Positions 29,111-37,820 of a stretch of DNA of 64,000 nucleotides are shown here, in pieces; positions within the stretch are counted from its first letter, which is position 1, and each line of letters begins with the position of its first letter. The translations under genes were made by a program, and so were the position numbers. The DNA is from Halosimplex rubrum (GTDB lineage Archaea; Halobacteriota; Halobacteria; Halobacteriales; Haloarculaceae). A model generated the notes under the pieces. That model was not told the origin of the DNA. It ran no database searches and saw nothing but the letters and a program-made list of their open reading frames with translations. The stretch spans positions 1,798,001 to 1,862,000 of the forward strand of contig NZ_CP058910.1 in NCBI RefSeq assembly GCF_013415885.1, written 5' to 3'.

Positions 29111-29146
29111 ATGGGTAGCCAGCACGCGCGGGTGGGGACGGCGTGA
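29111..29146 (+). other. Possible 11-codon upstream ORF
   Basis: An ATG frame of eleven codons (MGSQHARVGTA) ends in a TGA that overlaps the GTG start of the sensor gene (GTGA). A TATA-like AAGTTATGAG lies upstream at about 29069-29078. It could couple translation of the weak GTG start. This is unproven. Confidence 0.3.
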
Positions 29147-31809
29147 GCGAGCGAGTGGAAGGGCCGGGGGCGGTGACCGACCCCGTCGTCGCCGAGCTGC
29201 TCGACGCCGTCGAAGACCCGGCCGTCGTCTGCGACCCGGACGGGACCGTCCGCGCCTGGAACGGGCCGTTCGCCGAGCGGATTGAGGCGGACCCGCGGGA
29301 CTCGTCGGTTCCGGCGGTCGTCGACTGCCCGAGCGACCCGCTGGGGCGGGCGGTCGAGACCGGTGAGCGGACGATCGGGAGCGGGCCGGTCCGGTCGAGC
29401 GGTCGGGAGGTGACCGTCGCCGTCCGGCCGGTCGAGCGCGACGGGGCGGTCACGGCCGCCGTCGTGACGCTGTCGGACGCGGCGGACCCCTTCGAGACGG
29501 AGCGGGCGCTCTACGAGGCCAGCGTCGACGCGGCGGCCGACGCCGTCTACGTCGTCGACCGCTCGCACACGATCCGGGCGGCCAGTGACGGGTTCCGGCG
29601 CTTTACGGGTATCCCGACCGACCGCGTCGTGGGGCGGGACGTGGACTGCCTGCGCGAACTCGGGATCATCGACGGCGACATCTTCCACGAGGGGATGCGG
29701 GCGCTGCGGGAGCTGTTCGCGGGCGCGGTCGACAGCCACACCATCACCTCGCACGTCCGGCTCGACGGCGGGATGGGGTACGTCGAGAACCGGCTGTCGC
29801 CGATCGAGCGCGACGGCGAGGTGGTCGCGGTGGTCAACGTCGTCCGCGACGTGACCGAGCGCGAGCGCCGCCGGGAGGCGCTGGCGGCCAACCGCGAGCG
29901 GCTGTCGACCATCATGGAGGACCTGCCGGTCATGATGGTCGTGGTCGACGGCGAGGGGCGGATCGACCACTGTCAGGGGCTGGACTTCGACGCGCTGGTC
30001 TGCGACCGGTCGGAGTTCCTCGGCGAGCCCGTCGAGGCGTTCGAGCCGGTGTGTCCGGGCCTGGTCGAGGGGTTCCACCGGGCGCTCGACGGGGAGACGG
30101 GGGACGCGACGGCGGCGATCGGCGACCGGACCTACAAGGCGTGTTTCGAGCCGCTGACCGAGTCCGAGCCCGGCGCGGACGACGCGGCGCCCGCGGGTGC
30201 CATCGCCGTCGCCATCGACATCACCGACCGCACGCGCCGGGAGGCGGAACGGCAGGCCCGCGAGCAGGAACTGCGCGCGGTCATCGAGAGCAGCGCGGAC
30301 CCGATCGCGATGCAGGACGTCGACGGTCGCTACCGGGTCGTCAACGAGGCGATGGTCGAGACCATCGACGACGACCGGGACTCGATCGTCGGCTCGACGC
30401 CGGCGGCGGTGTTCGACGACCGGTTCGCGACGCGCGTCGAGGCCCACCGCCGCGCGGTGCTGGACACCGGGCGGGCCCGGGTCGTCGAGGAGACGGTGGC
30501 CGGCGAGCCGACCGACGAGACCATCCAGTTGACCTTCGCGCCGTACCACGGGCCGGACGGCGAGGTGCAGGGGACCGTCAGCATCGCCAGGAACATCACC
30601 GAACTGGAGCGCCAGCGCGGCGAACTGGAGACGCTGGCGGAGATCCAGGAGCTCGTCCAGGAGAGCGTCCGGGCGCTGACGGGCGCGACGACCAGCGAGG
30701 CGATCAAGGAGAGCGTCTGCGAGCGCCTGGCCGACTCGGAGTACTACGAGTTCGCCTGGATCGGCCAGCGGGAGGCCTCCAAGCGGGAGGTGACGCCGAC
30801 CCACTGGACGGGGATCGCCGACGACTACCTCGAGGAGATCACGGTCACGGTCGCGGCCGACGACCGGGGCGGGGGGCCGGCCGGCGAGGCGTACCGGACC
30901 GGCGAGGTGCAGGTCGTCCACGACGTGACGAGCGACCCGGTCTTCGAGCCGTGGCGCGAGGCCGCCGTCGAGAGCGGGGTCGGGTCGATGGTCGCGGTGC
31001 CGCTGACCCACGGGTCGACGACGCACGGCCTGCTCGCGGTGTACGCCGACCGCCCGAACGCCTTCAGCAGGCGGGAGCTCTCGGGCTTCGAGACGCTCGG
31101 CGAGGCGGTCGGCTTCGCGCTCGCGGCCGCCCAGTACCGCCGGCTCGTCGAATCCGACTCCGTCCTCGAACTGGAGTTCGAGGTCCACAGCGGGACGCCG
31201 CTGTTCGCCGCCAGCCGCGAGCACGACTGCCGGTTCGAGATCGACCACGCGGTCCGGACCGGCGACGACCGCGTCGTCAACTACCTCACCGTCGAGGGCG
31301 CCGACCCCGAGGTCGGCGCGGCGGCGGCCAAAGAGCTGTCCAACCTCGAGGAGATCCGCGAACTCGACCGCGAGGACGGCCCGCACTTCGAGATGACGCT
31401 GACCGACTCGGTGTTCCGGTTCCTCGCCGACGCCGGCGCGCGCGGCAAGCGCGGCATCGTCGAGGACGGCGTCGGTCACATGCTCGTCGAGGCGCCGGCG
31501 GATCTGGACGTACGGCGGGTCACCGAGGCGATGGACGCCCGCTTTCCCGACGTGAGCCTGGCCGCCAAGCGCGAGCGCCACCGGACCGACGCCCCCTGGT
31601 GGCCGGGCCACGGCGACATCGGCGCCCGACTGACCGACCGCCAGCGCGCGGTCCTCAAGACGGCCTACTACAACGGCTACTACGAGTGGCCCCGCGACGC
31701 GGACTCCGAGACGCTCGCCGACTCGCTCGACATCGCCTCGACGACTTTCCTCCAGCACCTCCGCAAGGGCCACCGCCGCGTCCTCGAAGCCATGTTCGAC
31801 TCGCAGTAG
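29143..31809 (+). CDS. Multi-PAS/GAF sensor with bacterio-opsin-activator HTH
   Basis: The 888-residue soluble regulator has four PAS-like units (residues ~10-110, 120-245, 255-375, 385-500), joined by short charged helices such as VTERERRR and TELERQR. A GAF domain follows (~510-665; VQESVRALTGATTS to FALAAAQYR), then a BAT-type domain and a C-terminal HTH_10 (LTDRQRAVLKTAYYNGYYE, then SLDIASTTFLQHLRK). The layout is that of haloarchaeal Bat-like one-component regulators sensing light, redox or ligands. The start is GTG with a GTGA overlap to a mini-ORF. Its target genes are unknown. Confidence 0.86.
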   Translation: MSERVEGPGAVTDPVVAELLDAVEDPAVVCDPDGTVRAWNGPFAERIEADPRDSSVPAVVDCPSDPLGRAVETGERTIGSGPVRSSGREVTVAVRPVERDGAVTAAVVTLSDAADPFETERALYEASVDAAADAVYVVDRSHTIRAASDGFRRFTGIPTDRVVGRDVDCLRELGIIDGDIFHEGMRALRELFAGAVDSHTITSHVRLDGGMGYVENRLSPIERDGEVVAVVNVVRDVTERERRREALAANRERLSTIMEDLPVMMVVVDGEGRIDHCQGLDFDALVCDRSEFLGEPVEAFEPVCPGLVEGFHRALDGETGDATAAIGDRTYKACFEPLTESEPGADDAAPAGAIAVAIDITDRTRREAERQAREQELRAVIESSADPIAMQDVDGRYRVVNEAMVETIDDDRDSIVGSTPAAVFDDRFATRVEAHRRAVLDTGRARVVEETVAGEPTDETIQLTFAPYHGPDGEVQGTVSIARNITELERQRGELETLAEIQELVQESVRALTGATTSEAIKESVCERLADSEYYEFAWIGQREASKREVTPTHWTGIADDYLEEITVTVAADDRGGGPAGEAYRTGEVQVVHDVTSDPVFEPWREAAVESGVGSMVAVPLTHGSTTHGLLAVYADRPNAFSRRELSGFETLGEAVGFALAAAQYRRLVESDSVLELEFEVHSGTPLFAASREHDCRFEIDHAVRTGDDRVVNYLTVEGADPEVGAAAAKELSNLEEIRELDREDGPHFEMTLTDSVFRFLADAGARGKRGIVEDGVGHMLVEAPADLDVRRVTEAMDARFPDVSLAAKRERHRTDAPWWPGHGDIGARLTDRQRAVLKTAYYNGYYEWPRDADSETLADSLDIASTTFLQHLRKGHRRVLEAMFDSQ

Positions 31810-31880
31810 CCCCCGATCCCCCGGAGATAGCCGCCGCGTGAAACGTCAGCGCCCCGAACAGGTGAGCGGAGTAACAGGTA

Positions 31881-31896
31881 CCCTAGGCTTCTAGGG
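31881..31896. promoter_or_regulatory. Perfect inverted repeat next to TATA box
   Basis: CCCTAG-GCTT-CTAGGG has 6-bp arms and a 4-base spacer. It sits just before the TATA-like TTCTTTAT (31903-31910) of the wHTH gene at 31941, a typical place for an operator. Confidence 0.45.
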
Positions 31897-31940
31897 CCGA
31901 TATTCTTTATGGAGAGCGAGCAACGGTAGGGTAGACGGGT

Positions 31941-32345
31941 ATGAGTGAACGGAGCGGGTCAAACGACGGAGGACGCGGTCGCACGAAGCCTGCGGTCGAC
32001 GACCTGGAGGGGGATCGACCGTTCATCGACACGGTGTTCGAAGCGCTCTCGGACTGGCGGCGCCGCGAGGTCTGTCAGTTCTTCCGCGAGGGTGACGTGA
32101 GCACGGCGACGGTGGACGAACTGGCGATGCTGCTCGCGGCCAGCGAGCCGGCGGGGCTCGGGGAGCCCCGCGGCCGCAGCCACGACGAGTTCGCGACCGA
32201 GCTGATCGAGACGCATCTCCCGCGGCTCGACGCGGCGGGCGTCGTCGACTACGACGACCGCTCGGACACGGTCCGCTACTGGGGCCAGCCGACCGTCGAG
32301 AAGTGGCTCGAACACGTCACCGAGGTCGACGGCCGAAACAACTGA
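31941..32345 (+). CDS. DUF7344-type winged-helix regulator
   Basis: The 134-residue protein has the same layout as the gene at 9325: DTVFEALSDWRRREVCQFF, a variable loop, then LIETHLPRLDAAGVVDYDD and a wing. A related third copy, broken, lies at 38797-39190. It is the last gene before the viral integrase and could be host or virus. Its promoter carries a perfect inverted repeat, suggesting autoregulation. Confidence 0.7.
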   Translation: MSERSGSNDGGRGRTKPAVDDLEGDRPFIDTVFEALSDWRRREVCQFFREGDVSTATVDELAMLLAASEPAGLGEPRGRSHDEFATELIETHLPRLDAAGVVDYDDRSDTVRYWGQPTVEKWLEHVTEVDGRNN

Positions 32346-32449
32346 CGGGCGCGCCGGCGCCGCGACCGACGGCGGCCGCGCGGGTGGGGTCGGTCCGCCG
32401 GCGGTCGACTCTCCCCGGTCCGACCGGAAAGCGGTTTTTCGCACCATTG

Positions 32450-32456
32450 CTTTATG
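32450..32456 (+). promoter_or_regulatory. TATA box of the integrase gene
   Basis: CTTTATG is centred 28 bases before the ATG at 32481, fitting a leaderless transcript. Confidence 0.6.
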
Positions 32457-32480
32457 AAAGAGGACTCTCTTTGACCGCTC

Positions 32481-33794
32481 ATGCCGACCGACGACTTCAG
32501 TGGCTTCCGCCGTCGGTACGACAACGCACTCGAACGCCTCGCCGAGGCGGACATCCACCCCGACGACCACGACGCCATCCGCTCGTGGCTCCGCGCCCGT
32601 GACGGCGACCTCGCCGTCTCCTCGCTCGGCCAGTACGCCAACCGGCTCCGGCGCCTCGCCGAGTGGAGCGACGTGCCGCTGATCGACCTCGACCTCGACG
32701 ACGCCCAGGAACTGTTCTTTCGCGTCCGTCGCGACGACTCCATCGGCCGCGGCGGCCAGCCCAGCGACGCCACCGTCTACAACTACCAGGCCGCCCTGTC
32801 GACCTGGGCGACCGACCGCGGCGAGGAGTGGGTCGCGAACTTCGACCCCGACAAGCCCGACGACCAGGAGCACACCGTCGACGAGGCGGACATGCTCTCG
32901 CAGGACGACGTCGGCGACCTCGTCGAGGCCGCCCGCCGACCGCGCAACCAGGCGCTCGTCGAGTTCCTCGCCGACACGGGCGCCCGGCTCACACTCGCCG
33001 GGTCGCTCCGGGTCAAGGACGTCGACCTGGAAGGCGAGCGCGCGACCTACACGCCGAACCGAAACGCGATCGGGCTGAAGGGCGCGACCATCCAGCCCTA
33101 CCCCATCATCGACGCGAAGGCGTCGCTGCGGGTGTACCTGAACCACTCCCACCCCCGGCCCGACGAGCCCGAGGCGGCGCTGTTCCACACCTTCGACGAG
33201 TGCGGCCCCGTCGCTGAAGAGGACGGAGCCCTCTCGCCGTCGCGGTTCAAAAGCATCCTGACGACGCTCGCCGACCGTGCGGAGGTCGACAAACCTGTCA
33301 ACCCCCACAACTTCAGACATTCGGCGGTCACCCGGATGTGGCGCGAAGGGTACGATAAACAGGAGATCCAGCACCGCGTCCAGTGGTCGCTGGACACGGA
33401 CATGTGGCAGCGCTACGTCCACGTCACGGCCGAGCAGATGAACGAGGAGATCTTCGCCGGCGCCGGGATCGTCGACGACGACGACAGCCTCTCGCGGGAG
33501 CGCCAGCGCTGCGGGAACTGCCGCGAGCCCGTCTCCCCGTCGGCGCGCTGGTGCCCCAACTGCGGCGAGGCGGTCACGAAAGAGGCGCGCGAGCGCCAGC
33601 AGGCCGGTCGCCAATCGATGATGTCCGGGATCGAGGACGTCCGCGCCCCCCAGCGTGTCTCGCTCCGAACCCAGGGCGTCGGCATCCTCGATGTCGACCC
33701 CAGCCGCCTCGGTCAAGCCGAGACACCTCCCTCGTCGTCGGTCTCGTCCGACTCGTCGTCCTCGCCGTCGTCGATCGAGTCGAGGAACGACTGA
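32481..33794 (+). CDS. Tyrosine recombinase/integrase with C-terminal zinc ribbon
   Basis: The 437-residue integrase has an N-terminal SAM-like DNA-binding domain (~5-125) and a catalytic domain with the Arg in ADTGARLTLAGSL, the HNFRH box near residue 275 (His and Arg) and the nucleophile Tyr in WQRYVHVT. A zinc ribbon follows (CGNCREP, then CPNCG), then a Ser-rich tail. Its last ~80 bases overlap, on the opposite strand, the gene at 33713. It likely integrates and excises the provirus. Confidence 0.9.
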   Translation: MPTDDFSGFRRRYDNALERLAEADIHPDDHDAIRSWLRARDGDLAVSSLGQYANRLRRLAEWSDVPLIDLDLDDAQELFFRVRRDDSIGRGGQPSDATVYNYQAALSTWATDRGEEWVANFDPDKPDDQEHTVDEADMLSQDDVGDLVEAARRPRNQALVEFLADTGARLTLAGSLRVKDVDLEGERATYTPNRNAIGLKGATIQPYPIIDAKASLRVYLNHSHPRPDEPEAALFHTFDECGPVAEEDGALSPSRFKSILTTLADRAEVDKPVNPHNFRHSAVTRMWREGYDKQEIQHRVQWSLDTDMWQRYVHVTAEQMNEEIFAGAGIVDDDDSLSRERQRCGNCREPVSPSARWCPNCGEAVTKEARERQQAGRQSMMSGIEDVRAPQRVSLRTQGVGILDVDPSRLGQAETPPSSSVSSDSSSSPSSIESRND

Positions 33795-33922
33795 AACACC
33801 CAGGCGTCCGGGGCGTCGCTGTTGGCCTCGCGCTCGATGAGCTCGCGATGGTCGCGGATCCACTGGTCGATGTCCGTTTCGCCCGGGACGAACTCGCGGA
33901 CTCGCTGTTCGGTTTGGCTCAT
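33713..33922 (-). CDS. Small acidic viral protein
   Basis: The 69-residue protein (MSQTEQRVREFVPGETDIDQ) ends in an Asp/Glu-rich tail that is antisense to the Ser-rich tail of the integrase. Its ATG is coupled to the previous gene by an ATGA overlap, making it the last gene of the leftward early operon. No known family was recognised. Confidence 0.7.
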   Translation of the reverse strand: MSQTEQRVREFVPGETDIDQWIRDHRELIEREANSDAPDAWVFQSFLDSIDDGEDDESDETDDEGGVSA

Positions 33923-34329
33923 GCGGAATCGGTCTCCTCGAACGTCTCGTGGCAGTACAGCCGCCAGCCCTCGCCGTAGCCGCCGTTGCGCTCGACGTGG
34001 ACCTCGCCGGCGATGGCGTCGAAGTTCCCCGTGCCGACCGACTGCACGTCGACGACGACCGGCGCCGCCTCACCGCAGTCGGGACACTCGCGACTCTCGG
34101 TGTCCAGCTCGTCCTCGGGCCAGTACCAGTCGAGTTCGGCGCCGTCCTCGGTCTCGACCAGCGACGCCAGCCCCTCGTTGGTCAGCTGGCCGTACGCGAA
34201 CAACGTGGGCGTGAACCCGGGTCCGAGGTCATGTCGGATCTCCCCGACTTTCGCGTAGGCCCGCTGGAGCTTCGAGCGCCGGCGCCGGACTCGCCAGCGT
34301 CGGTAGGCGTCGCGAAGCCGGTCAATCAT
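33919..34329 (-). CDS. Viral protein with CxxC pair, function unknown
   Basis: The 136-residue protein opens with a very basic helix (residues ~3-28; RRWRVRRRRSK) and has a CPDCG pair near residue 83 and a lone Cys near the C-terminus. It could bind nucleic acid. It overlaps the genes on both sides (8 and 4 bases) in the early operon. Confidence 0.72.
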   Translation of the reverse strand: MIDRLRDAYRRWRVRRRRSKLQRAYAKVGEIRHDLGPGFTPTLFAYGQLTNEGLASLVETEDGAELDWYWPEDELDTESRECPDCGEAAPVVVDVQSVGTGNFDAIAGEVHVERNGGYGEGWRLYCHETFEETDSA

Positions 34330-35866
34330 CGGCGGCGGCCACCTCCTGGTCGTCGTCGACGACGTCGTCGAGGCACTCGTGGGCCTCCAGCACGGTCCGG
34401 GCGTAGTCCACCGAGACCTCGAAGTTCTCGGCAGCCTCGTCGACGGACTCGGACGCCTCGGCGACGCTGTGGATCTCTCCTTCGGTCATCTTGCCCGGCG
34501 CCGCGAGCCGCGCACACCACATCTGGCCGCTGACACCGACGGGCCTGACCTTGACGACCTCACGTCGGTCCTCCACCAGATCGTTGAGCACGTCGACGAC
34601 ATCGTTGCCCGGCTCGTCGAGCGCGAAGGCGATGTCCTCCGGCTTGAAAAACCGGTCGCCGTCGCGAGCGTGGCCCAGAAGGTACTCCAGGACACGCTCG
34701 CGAAGGACGCGATCGAGGCTGCGTTCGGGCCGGTCGGGCCCGCCGTTCTCGATGACGTCCGCCTCGGCCGGGTGCTCGCTCAGGACGACGGGCTCGCCGG
34801 GGTGGTCCTCCCGGCCGTGGTGGTCGCGAACGTCGGCCTGACTCGATTCCGGGCCGGCGCCGCAGTGACCGCACCAGAACTCGATCGGCGGCGCGTCCGA
34901 CTCGTCGGCCTCGGTGGGGTCGTCCGCCTCCGAGTCCTCCTCGGCGGTCTCCTCCTCGGGTTCCGAATGGGGCTCTGGGGTGTCCTCGCCGTTGTCCTCC
35001 GGCTGGGGCTCGGAGACCGTCTCGGGGTCGTGCTCAGGCACGTCCTCGTCGTCCTGCTGGTCCTCGTCCTCGTCGTCGTCCTCCTCGACGGCGCCGTCGA
35101 CGGGCTCCAGTCGCACGGAGTCGCCGTCGGCGATCGCCCGGATCTCCTCCTCGACGTCGACACCGATCTCGCGCCGTCCCGGGTCGCCCAGCTGGACCTT
35201 GTTGCGCCCGACGGCGTAGTCCGGCCCCTCGGCGTCGGTCCCGGGGATCAGGTCGGCGCCGTAGGGCTGGTCGACGACGGTCACCCGGTCGGTGTCGAAG
35301 TGGTCGGCGACCGTCCCGTTGAGGGTGGTGCCGTAGGACTTCGCCGTCGCGATGCCGAGCATGTCTTCGGTCTCGTCGCCGGTGTCGTCTTCGCCGCCGT
35401 CGGACCCCTCCGTTTCCGGTGCGGGTTCGGCGCCGGCGTCACCCTCGCCCCCGTCCGGGTCGTCGTCGGGGGCGTCGCTCTCGTCCTCGTCGACGAGCTC
35501 GTCGAACGTCGGGAGGACCTCGTCGTCGCGACCGTCCTGGTCGGCGTCGTCCCCGTCCTCGTCGTCGACGATCGACTCGGTCAGCTCGTCGACATCGTCG
35601 GTCGCTCCGGAGTCGGCTTCGACCTGCTCGACCTCGGCGGCGACATCGTCGTCGGTCGCCGGGCCCTGGTCGGCCTCGTCCTCGCTGGCAGCGTCCTCGC
35701 CCTCGAGGGAGAGCCCGATCGGCGCCGTGACCGAGAAGGTCGCGCGGACGTGGTCGCCGTCGACGGTCGTCGCGATGTCACTGGCGTCCTCGACGTCGAC
35801 GCCGTGGTCCTCCAGAAGGCCGACGATGTCGGCGGCCGTCAGCATGCCCTCGTCGAGCGACATCAC
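34322..35866 (-). CDS. Large acidic viral protein with C2H2 zinc finger and HTH-like end
   Basis: The 514-residue protein has a ~95-residue N-terminal region, a low-complexity Asp/Glu linker and a middle ~90-residue ordered region (ATAKSYGTTLNGTVADHFDT). After a second acidic stretch comes a C2H2-like finger (FWCGHCGAG, then DHHGREDH). The C-terminal ~150 residues contain two helical DNA-binding-like units. GTG or the next ATG can start it, and GGGAGGTG lies just upstream. It overlaps the upstream gene as GTGA. It is likely a viral regulator. No exact family is claimed. Confidence 0.75.
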   Translation of the reverse strand: MMSLDEGMLTAADIVGLLEDHGVDVEDASDIATTVDGDHVRATFSVTAPIGLSLEGEDAASEDEADQGPATDDDVAAEVEQVEADSGATDDVDELTESIVDDEDGDDADQDGRDDEVLPTFDELVDEDESDAPDDDPDGGEGDAGAEPAPETEGSDGGEDDTGDETEDMLGIATAKSYGTTLNGTVADHFDTDRVTVVDQPYGADLIPGTDAEGPDYAVGRNKVQLGDPGRREIGVDVEEEIRAIADGDSVRLEPVDGAVEEDDDEDEDQQDDEDVPEHDPETVSEPQPEDNGEDTPEPHSEPEEETAEEDSEADDPTEADESDAPPIEFWCGHCGAGPESSQADVRDHHGREDHPGEPVVLSEHPAEADVIENGGPDRPERSLDRVLRERVLEYLLGHARDGDRFFKPEDIAFALDEPGNDVVDVLNDLVEDRREVVKVRPVGVSGQMWCARLAAPGKMTEGEIHSVAEASESVDEAAENFEVSVDYARTVLEAHECLDDVVDDDQEVAAADD

Positions 35867-36264
35867 GCGTCACCTCCCGACACTGCAGTCACGTTTTTGA
35901 ACGAAAAGCGCGCCCTTTGGAGTATGGACATCGACCCCATCGGGATCATCCTGTTCACCCTCGGCGTGCTCGTCGCGGCCTTCGCCACTCTCGCCGTCCT
36001 CGACGTACTCTCTGCGACAGCGTGAACAGGTCCGCTGCTGCACACACCGCCGTCGGTCGCGACGGGCCGTCCGCTGGACGATAGCCCGAGGTCTTCCGGA
36101 CCGTGCTCGGCGGCCAGGTGGACCGCGAACTTGTTGTAGTCCTCGCCGCGGGTCGCGCCGCAGTGGGGAATCGGACACGCGACCATCCGAAGCCATTCGC
36201 CCTTGTGCCCCTCACTGTCCACCCGGACGAGGTAGTCCTCGTGTCGGTCGGTGTTGGACGGCAT
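35863..36264 (-). CDS. Viral C2H2 zinc-finger protein
   Basis: The 133-residue frame starts MPSNTDRHEDYLVRVDSEGH and carries CPIPHCGATRGED...HLAAEH, a C2H2 finger, at residues ~28-52. The last ~65 residues use AGG/AGA and other codons unusual here and lie antisense to a membrane micro-gene at 35924-36025, so that tail may be non-conserved. AGGAGGTG lies just before the ATG. Confidence 0.65.
   Translation of the reverse strand: MPSNTDRHEDYLVRVDSEGHKGEWLRMVACPIPHCGATRGEDYNKFAVHLAAEHGPEDLGLSSSGRPVATDGGVCSSGPVHAVAESTSRTARVAKAATSTPRVNRMIPMGSMSILQRARFSFKNVTAVSGGDA
35893..35900 (+). promoter_or_regulatory. TATA-like box of the 33-residue membrane gene
   Basis: GTTTTTGA lies 24-31 bases before the ATG at 35924, on the strand opposite to the surrounding operon. 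Confidence 0.4.
35924..36025 (+). CDS. 33-residue single-helix membrane protein, antisense to early operon
   Basis: The frame MDIDPIGIILFTLGVLVAAF continues hydrophobic to residue ~28 and then stops. It forms one membrane helix with a short acidic N-terminus and no positive charge. Its codons are strongly G/C at the third position, as in real genes here, while the opposite frame is poor. It has its own TATA-like box. A holin-like or regulatory membrane role is possible. The family is unknown. Confidence 0.5.
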   Translation: MDIDPIGIILFTLGVLVAAFATLAVLDVLSATA

Positions 36265-36266
36265 CG

Positions 36267-36494
36267 TCACCGCACCTCCTCGATATCGCGGACGGTGTCG
36301 GAGCTGATCCACGCCTCGCCCTCGCGGTCGGCCCGCAGCTCGCCGTCGCGACGGACGAGAGCGACATCGTCGAGTGGGCAGAACAGCGCGTTCCCGCCGA
36401 CGGTCTTGATGCACGCGACATCGGGATCCTCGGGGCCGCGCGACCGGGCCGCGTAGCTCTCGATCGCCTCGGCGACGTGGTCGCCCTCAGACAT
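36267..36494 (-). CDS. Small viral protein, function unknown
   Basis: The 75-residue protein (MSEGDHVAEAIESYAARSRG) has a central VACIKTVGGNALFCPLDDVAL segment with two Cys. GGAGGTG lies upstream of the ATG, and the start overlaps the previous gene by eight bases. It is part of the early operon. Confidence 0.7.
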   Translation of the reverse strand: MSEGDHVAEAIESYAARSRGPEDPDVACIKTVGGNALFCPLDDVALVRRDGELRADREGEAWISSDTVRDIEEVR

Positions 36495-37365
36495 CGCGAC
36501 CACCTCCGTCGGCGTCGACGAGCTCTGCCAGCGGTCGGCAGTCGTGGTCCCGGAGCTTGGCGAGCTCGTCGAAGACGCGCAGACAGATATCGCACTTGTG
36601 CGGGGCCTCGTCGGTCGCGAAGGCGCCATCCCGCGGGACCTGCGCGCCGGCGCTCGCGGCGCCGGGTGGGTTCCCGCCGTCGGTGACCGCCGCCGGAGCA
36701 TCGCCGCCGTCGTCCTCGTCGAGGACCTCCTGCAGTTCGTCCCACGCCTGGAAGGTCGCGTCGGTCAGCGGATCGGCACCGCTCGCGTCGACACCGCGCT
36801 TGTCGGCGATCCCGTCGATGGCCGCCAGCGCGTACCCACGAGCGTGCTCGTCGAGGCCGGGCTCGGCGGCAACGGCCTCACGAACCGCGGCGAGTGGCGA
36901 ACACGCCTCGTCGGCGCCGACACCGGGGCCCCCGGTGCGCTCGATGGCGGCCTCGACCTCCAGGAGGGCGGCGCGGGCGGTTTCGGTGGAGACAGTCACC
37001 ACCTCCTCCGAGTCGCCGTGCTCGTGGTCGTCGGGGTCGAAGTCGTCCGCGGTGATCGAGAACGTCCGGAGCGCGCCGTTCGGGTCCAGATAGGTGGCAG
37101 CCAGTTCGACCAGCGTCAGGTCGATGTCCCCGGGCTCTTCGAAGATGGCGATCGTCTTGGCCTCGTCCTCGGCGATCTCCGCGAACTCGTCGATCGTCGC
37201 GTCCTCGTCGACGGACAGGCCGTCGATGTCGACGCCGCCGTCGGTCGCGGCGCGCTTGACCTGCACCGCGTGGAACTGGTCGTGGTCCTCGGCGGCGTCT
37301 CCGACCTCCTCGAACTCGCCGCGTTCGAGGACACCGCACTGCTCGCACTCGGCGACGTAGCTCAC
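36487..37365 (-). CDS. Viral protein with two zinc fingers
   Basis: The 292-residue protein has a C2H2-type finger at each end: CEQCGVLERGEFEEV...HDQFH (residues ~7-33) and HKCDICLRVFDEL...RDHDC (~255-275). An acidic helical middle separates them, with ATDGG/VTDGG linkers. The start is GTG in a GTGA overlap, with GGGAGGTGA just upstream. It probably binds nucleic acid. Confidence 0.72.
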   Translation of the reverse strand: MSYVAECEQCGVLERGEFEEVGDAAEDHDQFHAVQVKRAATDGGVDIDGLSVDEDATIDEFAEIAEDEAKTIAIFEEPGDIDLTLVELAATYLDPNGALRTFSITADDFDPDDHEHGDSEEVVTVSTETARAALLEVEAAIERTGGPGVGADEACSPLAAVREAVAAEPGLDEHARGYALAAIDGIADKRGVDASGADPLTDATFQAWDELQEVLDEDDGGDAPAAVTDGGNPPGAASAGAQVPRDGAFATDEAPHKCDICLRVFDELAKLRDHDCRPLAELVDADGGGRDV

Positions 37366-37820
37366 GCCGACTCACCTCCCGGCAGCAGGTCGGTCTCGTC
37401 GGCCGTCGCGACCATCGGGGCGTTCCCGAGGATGTCCTTTACCGACCGGCGACTCCCGTGCTCGACGAACGTCGGGTCGTTGCCGAGCTTGTTGTCGAGC
37501 TCGGAGTAGCCGGCGATCTCGTAGCGCCCCTCGTCGGGGTCCCACCGGATGGCCGTCGCGCCGATGTTGGTCCACGTGACGATGGCGAGCTCGCCGTCGG
37601 CGTGCTTGGCGGCCCGGAGGTAGTCGTTGGCGTCGGCGGTGCGGGGCGGCGCCTCGCCGCTGACCTCCGCGCGGACGCGCCGGACGGTCGCCCGCTGGTC
37701 GGGCTTGCACTCGTCGAGGACCGCCAGGGCCGCCTCGCTGACCCGCTGGCCAACCGGGAGCGGCAGGCGGTCGAGATCCCAGTCGATGTCGGCCTGGACG
37801 CGCTCGGGGTTGACCGTCAT
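37362..37820 (-). CDS. Viral protein, function unknown
   Basis: The 152-residue protein (MTVNPERVQADIDWDLDRLP) looks fully folded, with a helical first half and a beta-rich second half (VTWTNIGATAIRWDPDEGRY). It has ATGA-type overlaps with both neighbours. No catalytic motif or known family is recognised. Confidence 0.7.
   Translation of the reverse strand: MTVNPERVQADIDWDLDRLPLPVGQRVSEAALAVLDECKPDQRATVRRVRAEVSGEAPPRTADANDYLRAAKHADGELAIVTWTNIGATAIRWDPDEGRYEIAGYSELDNKLGNDPTFVEHGSRRSVKDILGNAPMVATADETDLLPGGESA

Noticed and set aside
29074-31773. An 899-codon minus-strand frame opposite the sensor gene
   Set aside because: It is an Arg/Val/Asp-rich shadow with no domain, opposite clear PAS, GAF and HTH motifs.
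32346-32480. A tRNA gene or att core at the left virus border
   Set aside because: No cloverleaf, T-loop or repeat of integrase-side sequence could be seen. The other end is outside the window.
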